The notes: generated by a model not told the origin, from the sequence alone. 64,000 nt of DNA from Arthrobacter sp. Bi83 (GCF_918698095.1 NZ_CAKKLY010000006.1:1-64000); one strand, 5' to 3'; positions 17,584 through 27,041 are shown, counted from the first letter of the stretch. Made by a program: numbers and translations.

Positions 17584-18957
17584 ATGACTACCACCGCAAG
17601 CGAAATCACCTACCGCCTTGAGCAGAAGCGCCGTATCCAGGCTGACTTCCCGGGCCCCAAGTCCCTCGCGCTGACCGAACGCCGTAAGGCGGTCGTCGCT
17701 GCCGGCGTCGCCTCGAGCGTCCCCGTTTATGTCGCGGACGCCGACGGCGGCATCATCCACGACGTCGACGGCAACTCCTTCATCGACCTCGGCTCGGGCA
17801 TCGCGGTGACCAGCGTCGGCGCGTCAGATCCCGCCGTCGTCGGCGCCGTCAAGGAAGCTGTGGAGCACTTCACCCACACCTGCTTCATGGTCACGCCCTA
17901 CGAAGGCTATGTTGCCGTCGCCGAGCAGCTGAACCGCCTCACGCCGGGCGACCACGAGAAGCGCACCGTGCTGTTCAACTCCGGTGCCGAAGCTGTGGAA
18001 AACGCCGTCAAGGTGGCGCGCCTCGCCACCGGCCGTGACGCCGTCGTCGCTTTTGACCACGCCTACCACGGCCGCACCAACCTGACCATGGCGCTGACCG
18101 CCAAGGCCATGCCGTACAAGACCAACTTCGGCCCGTTCGCGCCCGAGGTCTACCGCATGCCCATGAGCTACCCGTTCCGCGAGGAAAACCCGGAGATCAC
18201 CGGTGCCGAGGCCGCCAAGCGCGCCATCACCATGATCGAGAAGCAGATCGGCGGCGAGCAGGTCGCCGCGATCATCATCGAACCCATCCAGGGCGAGGGC
18301 GGCTTCATCGTTCCGGCCGACGGCTTCCTGCCGGCACTGGCTGACTGGGCCAAGGAAAAGGGCATCGTCTTCATCGCGGACGAGGTCCAGTCCGGATTCT
18401 GCCGCACCGGCGAGTGGTTCGCCGTCAACCACGAGGGCGTCGTTCCGGACATCATCACCATGGCCAAGGGAATCGCCGGCGGCATGCCGCTGTCCGCGAT
18501 CACCGGCCGCGCCGACCTGCTCGACGCCGTCCACCCGGGCGGCCTGGGCGGCACCTACGGCGGCAACCCGGTGGCATGCGCCGCCGCGCTGGCCTCCATC
18601 GGCTCCATGGAGGAATACAACCTCAACGGCCGTGCCAAGCACATCGAGGAACTCGCCCTTGGCCGGCTGCGTGAGCTGGCAGCTGAGCTTCCGGGCGGTA
18701 CCGGCGGCTCCGTGATCGGTGACATCCGCGGCCGCGGCGCCATGCTTGCCATCGAGCTGGTGCAGGCCGGCTCCAAGGAACCCAACCCCGAGCTGACCAA
18801 GGCCGTGGCGGCCGCCTGCCTCAAGGAGGGCGTGATCATCCTGACCTGCGGCACCTACGGCAACGTCATCCGCCTGCTGCCGCCGCTGGTCATCAGCGAC
18901 GACCTGCTGAAGGACGGCCTTGAGGTGCTGGCTGCGGCCATCCGCGCCAACGCGTAG
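17584..18957 (+). CDS. gabT: 4-aminobutyrate--2-oxoglutarate transaminase
   Basis: 457-residue class-III PLP aminotransferase converting GABA plus 2-oxoglutarate into succinate semialdehyde plus glutamate in the cytosol. Visible signatures: FNSGAEAVENAVKVAR (phosphate-binding region), FDHAYHGRTNLTMALT, the conserved IIIEPIQGEGGF and FIADEVQSGFCRTG, and the Schiff-base Lys in TMAKGIAGGMPLSA. GAAAGG precedes the ATG. It follows the dehydrogenase gene across a palindromic repeat and ends 15 nt before a strong terminator. Length is typical. Regulation by the divergent PucR protein is inferred. Confidence 0.93.
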   Translation: MTTTASEITYRLEQKRRIQADFPGPKSLALTERRKAVVAAGVASSVPVYVADADGGIIHDVDGNSFIDLGSGIAVTSVGASDPAVVGAVKEAVEHFTHTCFMVTPYEGYVAVAEQLNRLTPGDHEKRTVLFNSGAEAVENAVKVARLATGRDAVVAFDHAYHGRTNLTMALTAKAMPYKTNFGPFAPEVYRMPMSYPFREENPEITGAEAAKRAITMIEKQIGGEQVAAIIIEPIQGEGGFIVPADGFLPALADWAKEKGIVFIADEVQSGFCRTGEWFAVNHEGVVPDIITMAKGIAGGMPLSAITGRADLLDAVHPGGLGGTYGGNPVACAAALASIGSMEEYNLNGRAKHIEELALGRLRELAAELPGGTGGSVIGDIRGRGAMLAIELVQAGSKEPNPELTKAVAAACLKEGVIILTCGTYGNVIRLLPPLVISDDLLKDGLEVLAAAIRANA

Positions 18958-18972
18958 TTACTCGATCAGGCC

Positions 18973-19006
18973 ACGGGCCGGGCACCCTCTCGGGTGCCCG
19001 GCCCGT
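18973..19006. terminator. Intrinsic terminator after gabT
   Basis: Perfect 15-bp stem ACGGGCCGGGCACCC (18973-18987) with GGGTGCCCGGCCCGT (18992-19006), 4-nt loop TCTC. It is followed by a T-containing run. Confidence 0.9.
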
Positions 19007-19115
19007 CGTCGTTTCCGCGGGTAGAGTCATGCTTATCACTGCAACGCAGACCAGGCAGCGTCGCCGGGAACCCGGGCGGCGCCGTCGTCTGCCCTGAACC
19101 CAAAGAGGGGTTTTC

Positions 19116-19988
19116 ATGCGATACGTAGTCGGCTACACACCCAACGAGCGCGGCGCGGACGCCGTCGCCCTGGCCTCATCCCTGGCACGCGCACAGGACG
19201 CGCACCTGGACATTGTCTATGTTGTGAAGACGGGCACACCGTACGTGGCGCTGAACCCGCAAGGGAACCGGATCAGCGTGGCGGAGCAGGACGTGCTGAC
19301 GGCTGAACGCGAAGGTCTTGCGCTGGTGCCCGAGGGTGTCAGCGCCAAGTTCCACGTCCGTGAAGCCGACTCATTTGCGACCGGTCTTATTGAGGCGGCC
19401 GGGGAGCTGGAGGCCGGACTGATAGTGGTGGGCGCGGCCAACAACGGCCTGTTCAAGCGCTACTCGGTGGGCAGCATGGCCAATGCGCTGCTGCACGCCT
19501 CGCCCGTCCCGGTAGCGCTGGCTCCCCGCGGCTACCGCCGTACCGACCCCATCACCCGGCTGACCCTTGCCGTGGGCAAACGTCCAGGCGCGGAGGCTGC
19601 GATCGCTACGGCCGTCGGTGCCGCCAATCGCCGTGGCGTCCCGCTGCGCCTCGTCTCGCTCGTGGAACTGGACGAGCACGGCGACGGGGGCGAGAACGTC
19701 AACGCTGCTCACCGGCACGCGAACACGGTCCTGGACGAAGCCTCGCGCAGGCTCCCCGCCGGGCACCGGGTCACGGTGGAGGTGGCGCACGGCCGGAACA
19801 TCGAAGAGGCGATCGATGACCTTGAGTGGGACGACGGCGAAATTGTCATCATCGGTTCCTCGCGCCTGGCCCAGGGCAACCGGCTTTTCATGGGCAGCAC
19901 GGCCTACAAGGTGCTGCGGGCACTTCCCGTGCCGATGGTAGTTGTTCCGCGGGACTACGAGCGGGTCGACTCAGTCCCCGAAGTCTGA
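19116..19988 (+). CDS. Universal stress protein with two UspA domains
   Basis: 290-residue cytosolic protein made of two UspA folds (about 1-140 and 148-282). Each half starts with a hydrophobic strand (YVVGYTPNERGADAVALA; LTLAVGKRPGAEAAIATA). The ATP-binding type glycine motif G-2x-G-9x-G-S/T is partly seen in VGAANNGLFKRYSVGSMANALL and in IGSSRLAQGNRLFMGSTAYKVL, both followed by PVPVALAP or PVPMVVVP. Ribosome site AAAGAGGGG precedes the ATG. Such proteins are linked to stress survival; the specific role is not known. Monocistronic, convergent with rarD. Confidence 0.85.
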   Translation: MRYVVGYTPNERGADAVALASSLARAQDAHLDIVYVVKTGTPYVALNPQGNRISVAEQDVLTAEREGLALVPEGVSAKFHVREADSFATGLIEAAGELEAGLIVVGAANNGLFKRYSVGSMANALLHASPVPVALAPRGYRRTDPITRLTLAVGKRPGAEAAIATAVGAANRRGVPLRLVSLVELDEHGDGGENVNAAHRHANTVLDEASRRLPAGHRVTVEVAHGRNIEEAIDDLEWDDGEIVIIGSSRLAQGNRLFMGSTAYKVLRALPVPMVVVPRDYERVDSVPEV

Positions 19989-20005
19989 CACCCGCCCGCG
20001 CTGGT

Positions 20006-20077
20006 GAAGCGCGAACGAACACTTAACGCCCCGCCTTCGCGCGCAGAAACAGCGGCTCAAGTGTTCGTTCGCGCTTC
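20006..20077. repeat. Long palindrome (family C) forming a bidirectional terminator and the end of rarD
   Basis: Perfect 19-bp arms: GAAGCGCGAACGAACACTT (20006-20024) and its complement at 20059-20077. The right arm encodes the last six residues EARTNT of RarD and part of its TGA. The left arm read on the plus strand gives the same EARTNT and then TAA. The palindrome separates convergent universal stress and rarD genes. Confidence 0.88.
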
Positions 20078-21043
20078 CCGCAGGGAGAGCTTCCGCGCCA
20101 CCGAGTTCTTACGGGCGGTCGCCAGCATGTCCACGGTCAGCAGCAGCAGCGCCAGCCACACCACGCCGAAGCCGATCCACCGGTCCAGGGTCATCGTCTC
20201 CCGGAAGACGGCCAGCGCAACGATGAACTGCAGTACGGGGGCGAAGTACTGCAATAGCCCGATGGTGGTCATGGGCAGCCTGCGCGCGGACGCGCCGAAG
20301 AACAGCAGCGGCACCGCAGTGATGATGCCGGACGCCGCGAGCAGCCAGAAATGCCCGGCGCCGTTGCTCGCCAGCGAGGCGCCGCCGCTGACACCCAGGA
20401 AGATCATGGTGGCGGCCGCCAGCGGAGTGAGCACGATCGTCTCCATGGACAGGCTCGTGATGGCATCCACGCGCGGCCCCACCCGCTTCTTGACGAATCC
20501 GTACAGCCCGAAACTGATGGCCAGCGTCAGCGCGATCCACGGCAGTTTGCCGTAGGAAACGGTGAGCACTCCCACGGCAATGAAGCCGATTCCGACGGCG
20601 GCCCACTGCAGGGGTCGGAGCGTTTCCTTCAGGACGAACACGCCGAGCAGGACGGACACCAGCGGGTTGATGAAGTAGCCAAGCGAGGCTTCAACGGCCT
20701 GCCCGGTGGTCACGCCATAGGTGTACGTCAGCCAGTTCACTGCGATGAGCCCGGCGGCGATCGCGAGAGTGCCCAGCACGGAACGGTCCCGGAACGCCGC
20801 GCCCAAAACGCGCCAGGCCCTTGTTACGGTGATCAGCAGGGCGCAGAACAGCAGGGACCAGACCACGCGGTTGGCCACGATTTCGACGGCCCCGGCCGGA
20901 TGCAGAACGAAGAAATACAGGGGGAGCAGCCCCCACAGCCCGTAGGCCCCGATGCCGAACAGGACGCCCGCCGTCGTCTCCTTGTCCACGGCCTTCAGGC
21001 CGGGCGTCTTGCCGCTTCCGGGCTGGCGGCCGGGACTGGTCAT
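20057..21043 (-). CDS. rarD: RarD/EamA family drug-metabolite transporter
   Basis: 328-residue membrane permease of the drug/metabolite superfamily with ten hydrophobic segments in two EamA halves. The first half has GVLFGIGAYGLWGLLPLYFF, characteristic of RarD, and EIVANRVVWSLLFC. The second begins near WAAVGIGFIAVGVLTVSYG. The frame continues upstream to 21253, but residues before MTSPGRQ are Pro/Ala-rich and non-conserved in look; ATG 21205/21208 are alternatives and no ribosome site decides. Substrate unknown (RarD was named for chloramphenicol sensitivity). The C-terminus EARTNT comes from a palindromic element. Divergent from the topoisomerase gene. Confidence 0.8.
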   Translation of the reverse strand: MTSPGRQPGSGKTPGLKAVDKETTAGVLFGIGAYGLWGLLPLYFFVLHPAGAVEIVANRVVWSLLFCALLITVTRAWRVLGAAFRDRSVLGTLAIAAGLIAVNWLTYTYGVTTGQAVEASLGYFINPLVSVLLGVFVLKETLRPLQWAAVGIGFIAVGVLTVSYGKLPWIALTLAISFGLYGFVKKRVGPRVDAITSLSMETIVLTPLAAATMIFLGVSGGASLASNGAGHFWLLAASGIITAVPLLFFGASARRLPMTTIGLLQYFAPVLQFIVALAVFRETMTLDRWIGFGVVWLALLLLTVDMLATARKNSVARKLSLREARTNT

Positions 21044-21238
21044 CGCAGAGGGCGCCGCGCCGGGCAGGGCAGAAGCAGGAGCAGCGGAAGAGACGGATCC
21101 GTCGGGGGTAGGCACAAGAGCAGTAACACCATCCGGCGGCCCGGTATTCCGTCCTGGCGGGTCGGTGTTGGCCTGCTGACGCCAAATAGTCAGTAGGCTT
21201 GCCATCATGAGCATGATGCATGGGCAGGTTGCAGCCCG

Positions 21239-22237
21239 ATGAGGCTGCGCCACAGCAATGCCTCCGGCCGCGGCTACCGCAGGGTGCCGGCCGGCACAGG
21301 GTTCAGCTACCGGGACGTCGACGGGTCAACGCTGCCGCCGGGACCGCTCCGGGAACGGCTGGAAAGCATCGGCATTCCGCCGGCCTGGACGGACGTGTGG
21401 ATTGCCCCCTTTGAGAACGGCCACATCCAGGCCACAGGGCTGGACGCCGTGGGCCGCCGGCAGTACATCTACCATCCCGAGTGGCGCGAGCGGAAGGACC
21501 GGCTGAAGTTCGACCGGGCGCTCCAGCTCGCGGAGTCGCTGCCCACCGCACGCCGGCTCGTCACCATCGACCTGAGGAGCGACGGCGTCACCCGGCAACG
21601 CGTCCTGGCCGCCGCTTTCAGGATGCTTGACAGCGGATCCCTGCGGGTGGGCTCGGAGCGGTACACGAACGAAAACGGCAGCCGTGGCCTGGCCACGCTG
21701 CTGTGCGCCCACGTGCAGGTCAGGAAAGGGCGCCTGCAGCTCAGCTTTCCCGCCAAGAGCGGCAAAAACTGGGAATCCGAGATCGTCGACGAGGACCTCG
21801 CCGCCTTGGCCCGGGTCCTCAAACGGCGCGGCGGCAACGCCCGGCTGCTGGCCTATAAGGACGGCCGGACCTGGCGTCCGCTGACCAGTGCCGACATCAA
21901 CGGCTACGTCAAGGAACGTACCGGCTCTGATTTCACCGCGAAGGACTTCCGGACCCTGCGGGGCACGGTGGCGGCAGCCGTCAGCCTGGCCCAAAGCGGC
22001 CCGCAGAACCGGGTCGCGGCCAGGAAGGGCGCCATCAGCACAGCGATGCTGGAGGCAGCCGCGGTGCTGGGGAACACGCCGTCGATCGCCCGGAAAAGCT
22101 ATGTGGACCCGCGGCTGCTGGACCACTTTGCCGCCGGGGAAACGATCGACCCCAAGCGGCTGGACTCCGCGGAATCGGAGCTGCGGGCCCTGCTGTACCG
22201 CGAAGGCGACGTGGTGGCGCTGCGGAAAAGCGGCTGA
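21239..22237 (+). CDS. DNA topoisomerase IB (eukaryotic/viral type)
   Basis: 332-residue enzyme that nicks and religates one DNA strand through a 3'-phosphotyrosyl link. The N-terminal domain (about 1-80) contains VWIAPFENGHIQATGLDAVGR and YIYHPEWRE, typical of bacterial topoisomerase IB. The catalytic domain has R in GSERYTNENGSRGLATLL, the RTLRGT arginine and the nucleophile Tyr in ARKSYVDPRLLDHF near residue 292. Bacterial TopIB is accessory and scattered through actinobacteria and proteobacteria, often seen as horizontally acquired, but codon use here does not stand out. ATG 21239 has weak ribosome-site support. Confidence 0.9.
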   Translation: MRLRHSNASGRGYRRVPAGTGFSYRDVDGSTLPPGPLRERLESIGIPPAWTDVWIAPFENGHIQATGLDAVGRRQYIYHPEWRERKDRLKFDRALQLAESLPTARRLVTIDLRSDGVTRQRVLAAAFRMLDSGSLRVGSERYTNENGSRGLATLLCAHVQVRKGRLQLSFPAKSGKNWESEIVDEDLAALARVLKRRGGNARLLAYKDGRTWRPLTSADINGYVKERTGSDFTAKDFRTLRGTVAAAVSLAQSGPQNRVAARKGAISTAMLEAAAVLGNTPSIARKSYVDPRLLDHFAAGETIDPKRLDSAESELRALLYREGDVVALRKSG

Positions 22238-22362
22238 AGTGCTCCCGCGCAGAGAGCCGAAGCGCCGCGTCACGGGTTTCACTTCAGGATCGTACGGACA
22301 ATTAGAATTGGTAACTGTGCGCAGGATGAGCAGGCGCAGTCTCCGTTCCAGAAGGGCTCCCG

Positions 22363-23796
22363 GTGTCCAACTCAGCTGAATCCGCCTCCCAACGGCCGCT
22401 CCGCGTCGCGATCGTCGGCGCCGGACCCGCCGGCGTCTACGCTGCGGACATCCTCACCAAGTCCAACGAGGTGAAGGGCGGCGACGTCGAGGTCAGCATC
22501 GACCTTTTCGAGGCCTACCCGGCGCCGTACGGTCTGATCCGCTACGGCGTGGCCCCGGACCACCCGCGCATCAAGGGAATCGTGAACGCGCTGCACAAAG
22601 TGCTGGACCGCGGCGACATCCGATTCCTTGGCAACGTCACCTACGGCCGGGACCTCACCCTGCACGATTTCCGGGCCTTCTACGATGCCGTGATCTTCTC
22701 CACCGGTGCCATCAGGGACGCCGATCTGGACATCCCCGGCGTCGAGCTAGAAGGGTCCTTCGGGGGCGCGGATTTCGTGTCCTGGTACGACGGCCACCCG
22801 GACGTCCCGCGCGACTGGCCACTCGATGCCAGGGAAATCGCCGTGATCGGCAACGGCAACGTGGCGCTGGACGTGGCGCGGATGCTGGTTAAGCACGCCG
22901 ACGAACTGCTCGTCACGGAGATCCCCGACAACGTCTACGAGGGTCTGAAGAAATCGCCCGTCACGGACGTGCACGTGTTCGGCCGCCGCGGCCCGGCGCA
23001 GGTCAAGTTCACGCCGCTGGAGCTGCGCGAGCTCAGCCACGCCCGGGACGTGGACATCGTGCTGTACCCGGAGGACTTTGAGTTCGACGAAGCCTCGGAC
23101 GACGCGATCCGCAGCAACAACCAGACCAAGACCATGGTGAACACCATGACCAACTGGCTGGTGGAGGAGCACGCCGAAGCCGAGCAGCCGTCCTCCCGCC
23201 GCCTGCACCTGCACTTCCTGCACAGCCCGGTAGAGATTTACGACGACGGCGGGTCCGGCAAGGTGGCCGGCATCAAGTTTGAACGCATGCAACTGGACGG
23301 CACCGGAAACGTCAAGGGCACAGGGGAGTTCATCGACTACCCGGTCCAGGCCGTCTACCGGGCCATCGGCTACCACGGCTCCCCGCTGGACGAGCTGGAA
23401 TACGATGCCAAACGCGGTGTCATCCCCAACGAGGGCGGCCGCGTCCTCGACGCCTACGGCAACCCCGTCCCGGGCATCTACGCCACCGGCTGGATCAAGC
23501 GCGGGCCGGTCGGGCTCATCGGGCACACCAAGGGCGATGCCCTGGAGACCATCGGCTTTCTCCTCGAGGACCGGCTGACCCTGCCGCCGGCGAAAAACCC
23601 GGACCCGCAGGCCATCATCGACCTGCTGGAAGAGCGCGGCATCGAGTACACCACGTGGGAAGGCTGGAACAGGCTGAACTCGCACGAAGCAGCCCTCGGC
23701 GCGGCGTGGTCCGAATCCGCGGCGGCCGACGGCGTCGTGCGTGAACGCATCAAGGTAGTGCCGCGCGAGGAAATGATCGACATCTCCCGCGCCTAG
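22363..23796 (+). CDS. FAD-dependent ferredoxin-NADP+ reductase, second FprA paralogue
   Basis: 477-residue paralogue of the protein at 3916-5382. FAD site VAIVGAGPAGVYAADIL and NADPH site IAVIGNGNVALDVARML; blocks such as SPVTDVHVFGRRGPAQVKF and GWIKRGPVGLIGHTKGDA are identical in both. GTG 22363 starts the protein (SNSAESASQRPLRV). The differences cluster in the N-terminal tail, the region after TMTNWL and the C-terminal loop (EAALGAAWSESAAADG). It stands alone, 126 nt after the topoisomerase and 157 nt before the GAF regulator, so no redox partner is evident. The pair probably arose by duplication. Confidence 0.9.
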   Translation: MSNSAESASQRPLRVAIVGAGPAGVYAADILTKSNEVKGGDVEVSIDLFEAYPAPYGLIRYGVAPDHPRIKGIVNALHKVLDRGDIRFLGNVTYGRDLTLHDFRAFYDAVIFSTGAIRDADLDIPGVELEGSFGGADFVSWYDGHPDVPRDWPLDAREIAVIGNGNVALDVARMLVKHADELLVTEIPDNVYEGLKKSPVTDVHVFGRRGPAQVKFTPLELRELSHARDVDIVLYPEDFEFDEASDDAIRSNNQTKTMVNTMTNWLVEEHAEAEQPSSRRLHLHFLHSPVEIYDDGGSGKVAGIKFERMQLDGTGNVKGTGEFIDYPVQAVYRAIGYHGSPLDELEYDAKRGVIPNEGGRVLDAYGNPVPGIYATGWIKRGPVGLIGHTKGDALETIGFLLEDRLTLPPAKNPDPQAIIDLLEERGIEYTTWEGWNRLNSHEAALGAAWSESAAADGVVRERIKVVPREEMIDISRA

Positions 23797-23952
23797 CACT
23801 CGCGCTTCTGCTGTGGCAGGTGCCGGCACCCATGGCCGTGGAACGGCGACAGAGCTAGACTTGCCGGACGGAGCGACGCCCCTTGATGGGGCGTGCCCGT
23901 CGGCAGCGCCCTCAATGCGGCACTGCCCGAGAGTGTGGCACATGGGAGTTCG

Positions 23953-25374
23953 ATGAAGAACCTGATCCAGCCGGCAGCACCCGAAGGCGACGCCGCGGCG
24001 CTGCTCCAGCGGCGCGCCCTGGCCGGCCACGAGTATCTGGACGACCAGCTGGCCGGCAGGTTCGGCGGCCATGACTATGTCCCCGGCAGCATTCCGGAAG
24101 CCCACGCCTTTCCTGACGCCCCTGAGATTCCCGGCCTGCGCCGCCTGATCCGGGAATCATGGCAGCGCTCGGCCAAGCTGCACGCCAACCCTGACGTTCC
24201 GGAGGCGCCGCTGGCCATGGACCGGGATGAGCTGGAGGAATATCGCCGCCAGCACCCGCTCGCCAGCATCATGCCCGTGATCCAGAAGCTCCTCATCCAG
24301 CCCAGCCACGACAGCGGCCTGCTGGTCGCTGTCGGTGATGAAGTGGGCCGGCTGCTCTGGGTGGAAGGCGATCCGGTGATGCAGCGCCGCGCGGAGGGCA
24401 TGATGTTCGTCCCCGGTGCTGACTGGTCCGAGGCCACGGTGGGAACCAGTGCGCCCGGAACTGCGCTGGCGCTTGGCAGGGGCCTCCAGATCTCCGGCGC
24501 CGAGCACTACAAGCGTTCCGTGCACCCCTGGAGCTGCACGGCAGTCCCTTTCCAGGACCCTGATTCGGGCGCCTTGCTGGGCGTCGTGGACATCACCGGC
24601 ACGGAGTCGGCGGTGGCGCCGCACACCCTGTCACTGGTGGAGGCCACCGTGGCCGCCGCCCAGGCACAGCTGCGCGTCGAACGGCTCCAGCTGGCGGCGG
24701 CGCAGGCCCGGATGCCGGCACGACGGCGGAGCAGCGGTTCCGTAGCCAAGTCCGGTTCCACAGCCGAAGGCAGCCTGTACCGCAACAGCCTGCAGCTGCT
24801 CGGCCGCGACCAGGCGCTGCTCAGCATAGAAGGCCGGACCGTTCCTTTGTCCGCCCGGCACAGTGAAATCCTGGCCTTGCTCAGCACGCACCCGGACGGC
24901 CTCAGCGCCGAGGAACTCAGCACCCTGCTCTATCCGGGTGACAACTCCACCATGACCCTGCGCGCCGAGATGGTGCGCCTCCGCAAGGTCCTCCAGCAGC
25001 TCAACCCCGCCGCGGTTCCCGAGTCGCGTCCCTACAAACTGACCATGGACCTCGTGCCGGACAGCGGCCAGGTACTCAGCTGCCTGCAGCGCGGCGCCCA
25101 CCGCATCGCCCTCGAGATCTACCGCGGCGCCGTGCTCCCGCGGTCCGAGGCCCCCGGCGTCGTGGACCTGCGGGACCGGGTGTCCTCGCTGCTGCGCGAG
25201 GCCGTCCTGACGGACGGCAGCGCGGAATCGCTGCTCAGGTATGCGGAACTGCCGGAGGCGAGGGACGACGTCGGCGTCCGCCTTGCCGCCCTGAAGCTCC
25301 TGCCGCCGCGCTCACCCAAGCGGGCCGCCGTCGTCGCCGATCTTGAACGGCTGGAAACCGAGCTCAGCGCCTGA
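23953..25374 (+). CDS. GAF domain-containing transcriptional regulator of the aldehyde/alcohol dehydrogenase locus
   Basis: 473-residue regulator. ATG 23953 is chosen because GGGAGTTC lies just upstream and the longer frame from 23893 has an unlikely start. The N-terminal half has LRRLIRESWQRSAKLH and a GAF domain (about 95-230; LLVAVGDEVGRLLWVEGDP, GTSAPGTALALG, HPWSCTAVPFQDPDSG), as in AcoR-type sensors. There is no AAA+ domain. The C-terminal half (about 275-470) carries a winged-helix-like region (LSARHSEILALLSTHPDGLSAEELSTLLYPG). It lies 131 bp upstream of aldehyde dehydrogenase in the same direction, so control of that locus is inferred. Confidence 0.8.
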   Translation: MKNLIQPAAPEGDAAALLQRRALAGHEYLDDQLAGRFGGHDYVPGSIPEAHAFPDAPEIPGLRRLIRESWQRSAKLHANPDVPEAPLAMDRDELEEYRRQHPLASIMPVIQKLLIQPSHDSGLLVAVGDEVGRLLWVEGDPVMQRRAEGMMFVPGADWSEATVGTSAPGTALALGRGLQISGAEHYKRSVHPWSCTAVPFQDPDSGALLGVVDITGTESAVAPHTLSLVEATVAAAQAQLRVERLQLAAAQARMPARRRSSGSVAKSGSTAEGSLYRNSLQLLGRDQALLSIEGRTVPLSARHSEILALLSTHPDGLSAEELSTLLYPGDNSTMTLRAEMVRLRKVLQQLNPAAVPESRPYKLTMDLVPDSGQVLSCLQRGAHRIALEIYRGAVLPRSEAPGVVDLRDRVSSLLREAVLTDGSAESLLRYAELPEARDDVGVRLAALKLLPPRSPKRAAVVADLERLETELSA

Positions 25375-25392
25375 CGATGGTTGCGACCGTGC

Positions 25393-25408
25393 AGTGAGCT
25401 GGCTCACA
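25393..25408. promoter_or_regulatory. CRP/GlxR-like binding site upstream of aldehyde dehydrogenase
   Basis: The sequence AGTGAGCTGGCTCACA matches the CRP-family consensus TGTGA-N6-TCACA at every fixed position but the first, and its core GTGAGC-TG-GCTCAC is a perfect palindrome. In Corynebacterium glutamicum the CRP homologue GlxR is known to act on adhA and ald, which supports the call. Confidence 0.65.
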
Positions 25409-25412
25409 CGCT

Positions 25413-25488
25413 TGCAACCTTGCTGCAACCTTCCCGCTCCTAGGCTGGGTGCAACGGCGATCACCCTGCGTGTCGCCATCATGTTGCA
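25413..25488. promoter_or_regulatory. TGCAAC repeats, candidate activator sites for the GAF regulator
   Basis: TGCAAC occurs at 25413-25418, 25424-25429 (one helical turn apart) and 25450-25455, with the inverted form GTTGCA at 25483-25488. Spacing of the first two by 11 bp suggests binding on one DNA face. Confidence 0.5.
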
Positions 25489-25505
25489 GAGCAAAGGAGC
25501 CAGCA

Positions 25506-27029
25506 ATGACCGTTTACGCACAGCCCGGTACCGAAGGTTCGAAGGTCACCTTCAAGGACCGCTACGAAAACTGGATCGGCGGCGAGTGGATTGCCCCGGT
25601 CAAGGGCCAGTACTTCGATAACATCACCCCGGTCACCGGTAAGGCATTCTGCGAAGTTGCCCGCGGCACCGCCGAGGACATCGAACTGGCACTGGACGCC
25701 GCACACAAGATCGCGCCGTCGTGGGGCAAGACGTCCGTCGCCGAACGCGCGGCGGTCCTGAACAAGATTGCCGACCGGATCGACGAGAACCTCGAAATGC
25801 TGGCCGTCGCCGAATCGTGGGACAACGGCAAGCCCATCCGCGAAACCCTGAACGCGGATATTCCCCTCGCCGCCGACCACTTCCGCTACTTCGCCTCCGC
25901 CGTCCGGGCCCAGGAAGGCCGGCTGTCCCAGCTCGACGAGGACACCACGGCCTACCATTACCACGAGCCCCTTGGCGTGGTGGGCCAGATCATCCCCTGG
26001 AACTTCCCCATCCTGATGGCCGTCTGGAAGCTGGCGCCTGCCCTCGCAGCGGGCAACGCCGTGGTGCTCAAGCCCGCCGAGCAGACGCCGTCCTCCATCC
26101 TGGTCCTGATGGAACTCATCGGCGACCTCCTGCCGGCCGGCGTGCTCAACGTGGTCAACGGATTCGGCGTGGAGGCGGGCAAGCCGCTGGCCTCCAGCCC
26201 GCGGATCCGCAAGATCGCGTTCACCGGCGAGACCACCACGGGCCGTCTGATCAGCCAGTACGCCAGCCAGAACCTGATCCCGGTCACGCTTGAACTCGGC
26301 GGCAAGAGCCCCAACATCTTCTTCAACGACGTCGCCGAGTCCAACGACGCCTTCTACGACAAGGCACAGGAAGGCTTCACGCTCTTCGCCTTCAACCAGG
26401 GTGAAGTGTGCACCTGCCCGTCCCGTGCCCTCGTCCAGGAGGATATTTACGATTCGTTCATGGCCGACGCCGTGGCCCGCGTGGAGAAGATCATCCAGGG
26501 CAACCCGCTGGACACCGAAACCCAGGTCGGCGCCCAGGCCTCCAACGACCAGCTGGAAAAGATCCTCTCCTACATCGACATCGGAAAGCAGGAGGGCGCC
26601 AAGGTGCTCACCGGTGGCGCACGCGCCCAGCTCGACGGTGACCTGGCCGGCGGCTTCTACGTCCAGCCCACCGTCTTCGAAGGCCACAACAAGATGCGGA
26701 TCTTCCAAGAGGAAATCTTCGGCCCCGTCGTTTCCGTGACGCGTTTCAGCGACTACAACGACGCCATGGGCATCGCCAACGACACCCTCTACGGGCTCGG
26801 CGCCGGCGTCTGGTCCCGCAACGGCAACGTCGCCTACCGCGCCGGCCGCGAGATCCAGGCCGGCCGCGTGTGGGTCAACAACTACCACGCCTACCCGGCC
26901 GGCGCCGCGTTCGGCGGCTACAAGTCCTCCGGCATCGGACGTGAAAACCACGCCATGATGCTGGACCACTACCAGCAGACCAAGAACCTCCTGGTCAGCT
27001 ACAACGAGAACAAGCTCGGCTTCTTCTAA
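25506..27029 (+). CDS. NAD-dependent aldehyde dehydrogenase, acetaldehyde type (ExaC/AcoD-like)
   Basis: 507-residue cytosolic enzyme oxidising acetaldehyde or similar aldehydes to acids. ATG 25506 follows AAAGGAG at 25493-25499. Conserved features: [20 protein letters not shown] near 160, [13 protein letters not shown], catalytic Glu in [12 protein letters not shown], catalytic Cys in [13 protein letters not shown], and the C-terminal [17 protein letters not shown]. The doubled CTC motif is typical of the ExaC/AldA acetaldehyde group. An upstream GAF regulator, a CRP-like box and downstream alcohol dehydrogenase plus DUF779 point to an ethanol/acetaldehyde oxidation locus. A strong hairpin lies 13 nt after the stop, so downstream genes may be expressed less or separately. 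Confidence 0.9.
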   Translation: MTVYAQPGTEGSKVTFKDRYENWIGGEWIAPVKGQYFDNITPVTGKAFCEVARGTAEDIELALDAAHKIAPSWGKTSVAERAAVLNKIADRIDENLEMLAVAESWDNGKPIRETLNADIPLAADHFRYFASAVRAQEGRLSQLDEDTTAYHYHEPLGVVGQIIPWNFPILMAVWKLAPALAAGNAVVLKPAEQTPSSILVLMELIGDLLPAGVLNVVNGFGVEAGKPLASSPRIRKIAFTGETTTGRLISQYASQNLIPVTLELGGKSPNIFFNDVAESNDAFYDKAQEGFTLFAFNQGEVCTCPSRALVQEDIYDSFMADAVARVEKIIQGNPLDTETQVGAQASNDQLEKILSYIDIGKQEGAKVLTGGARAQLDGDLAGGFYVQPTVFEGHNKMRIFQEEIFGPVVSVTRFSDYNDAMGIANDTLYGLGAGVWSRNGNVAYRAGREIQAGRVWVNNYHAYPAGAAFGGYKSSGIGRENHAMMLDHYQQTKNLLVSYNENKLGFF

Positions 27030-27041
27030 GCCGCACCGACC

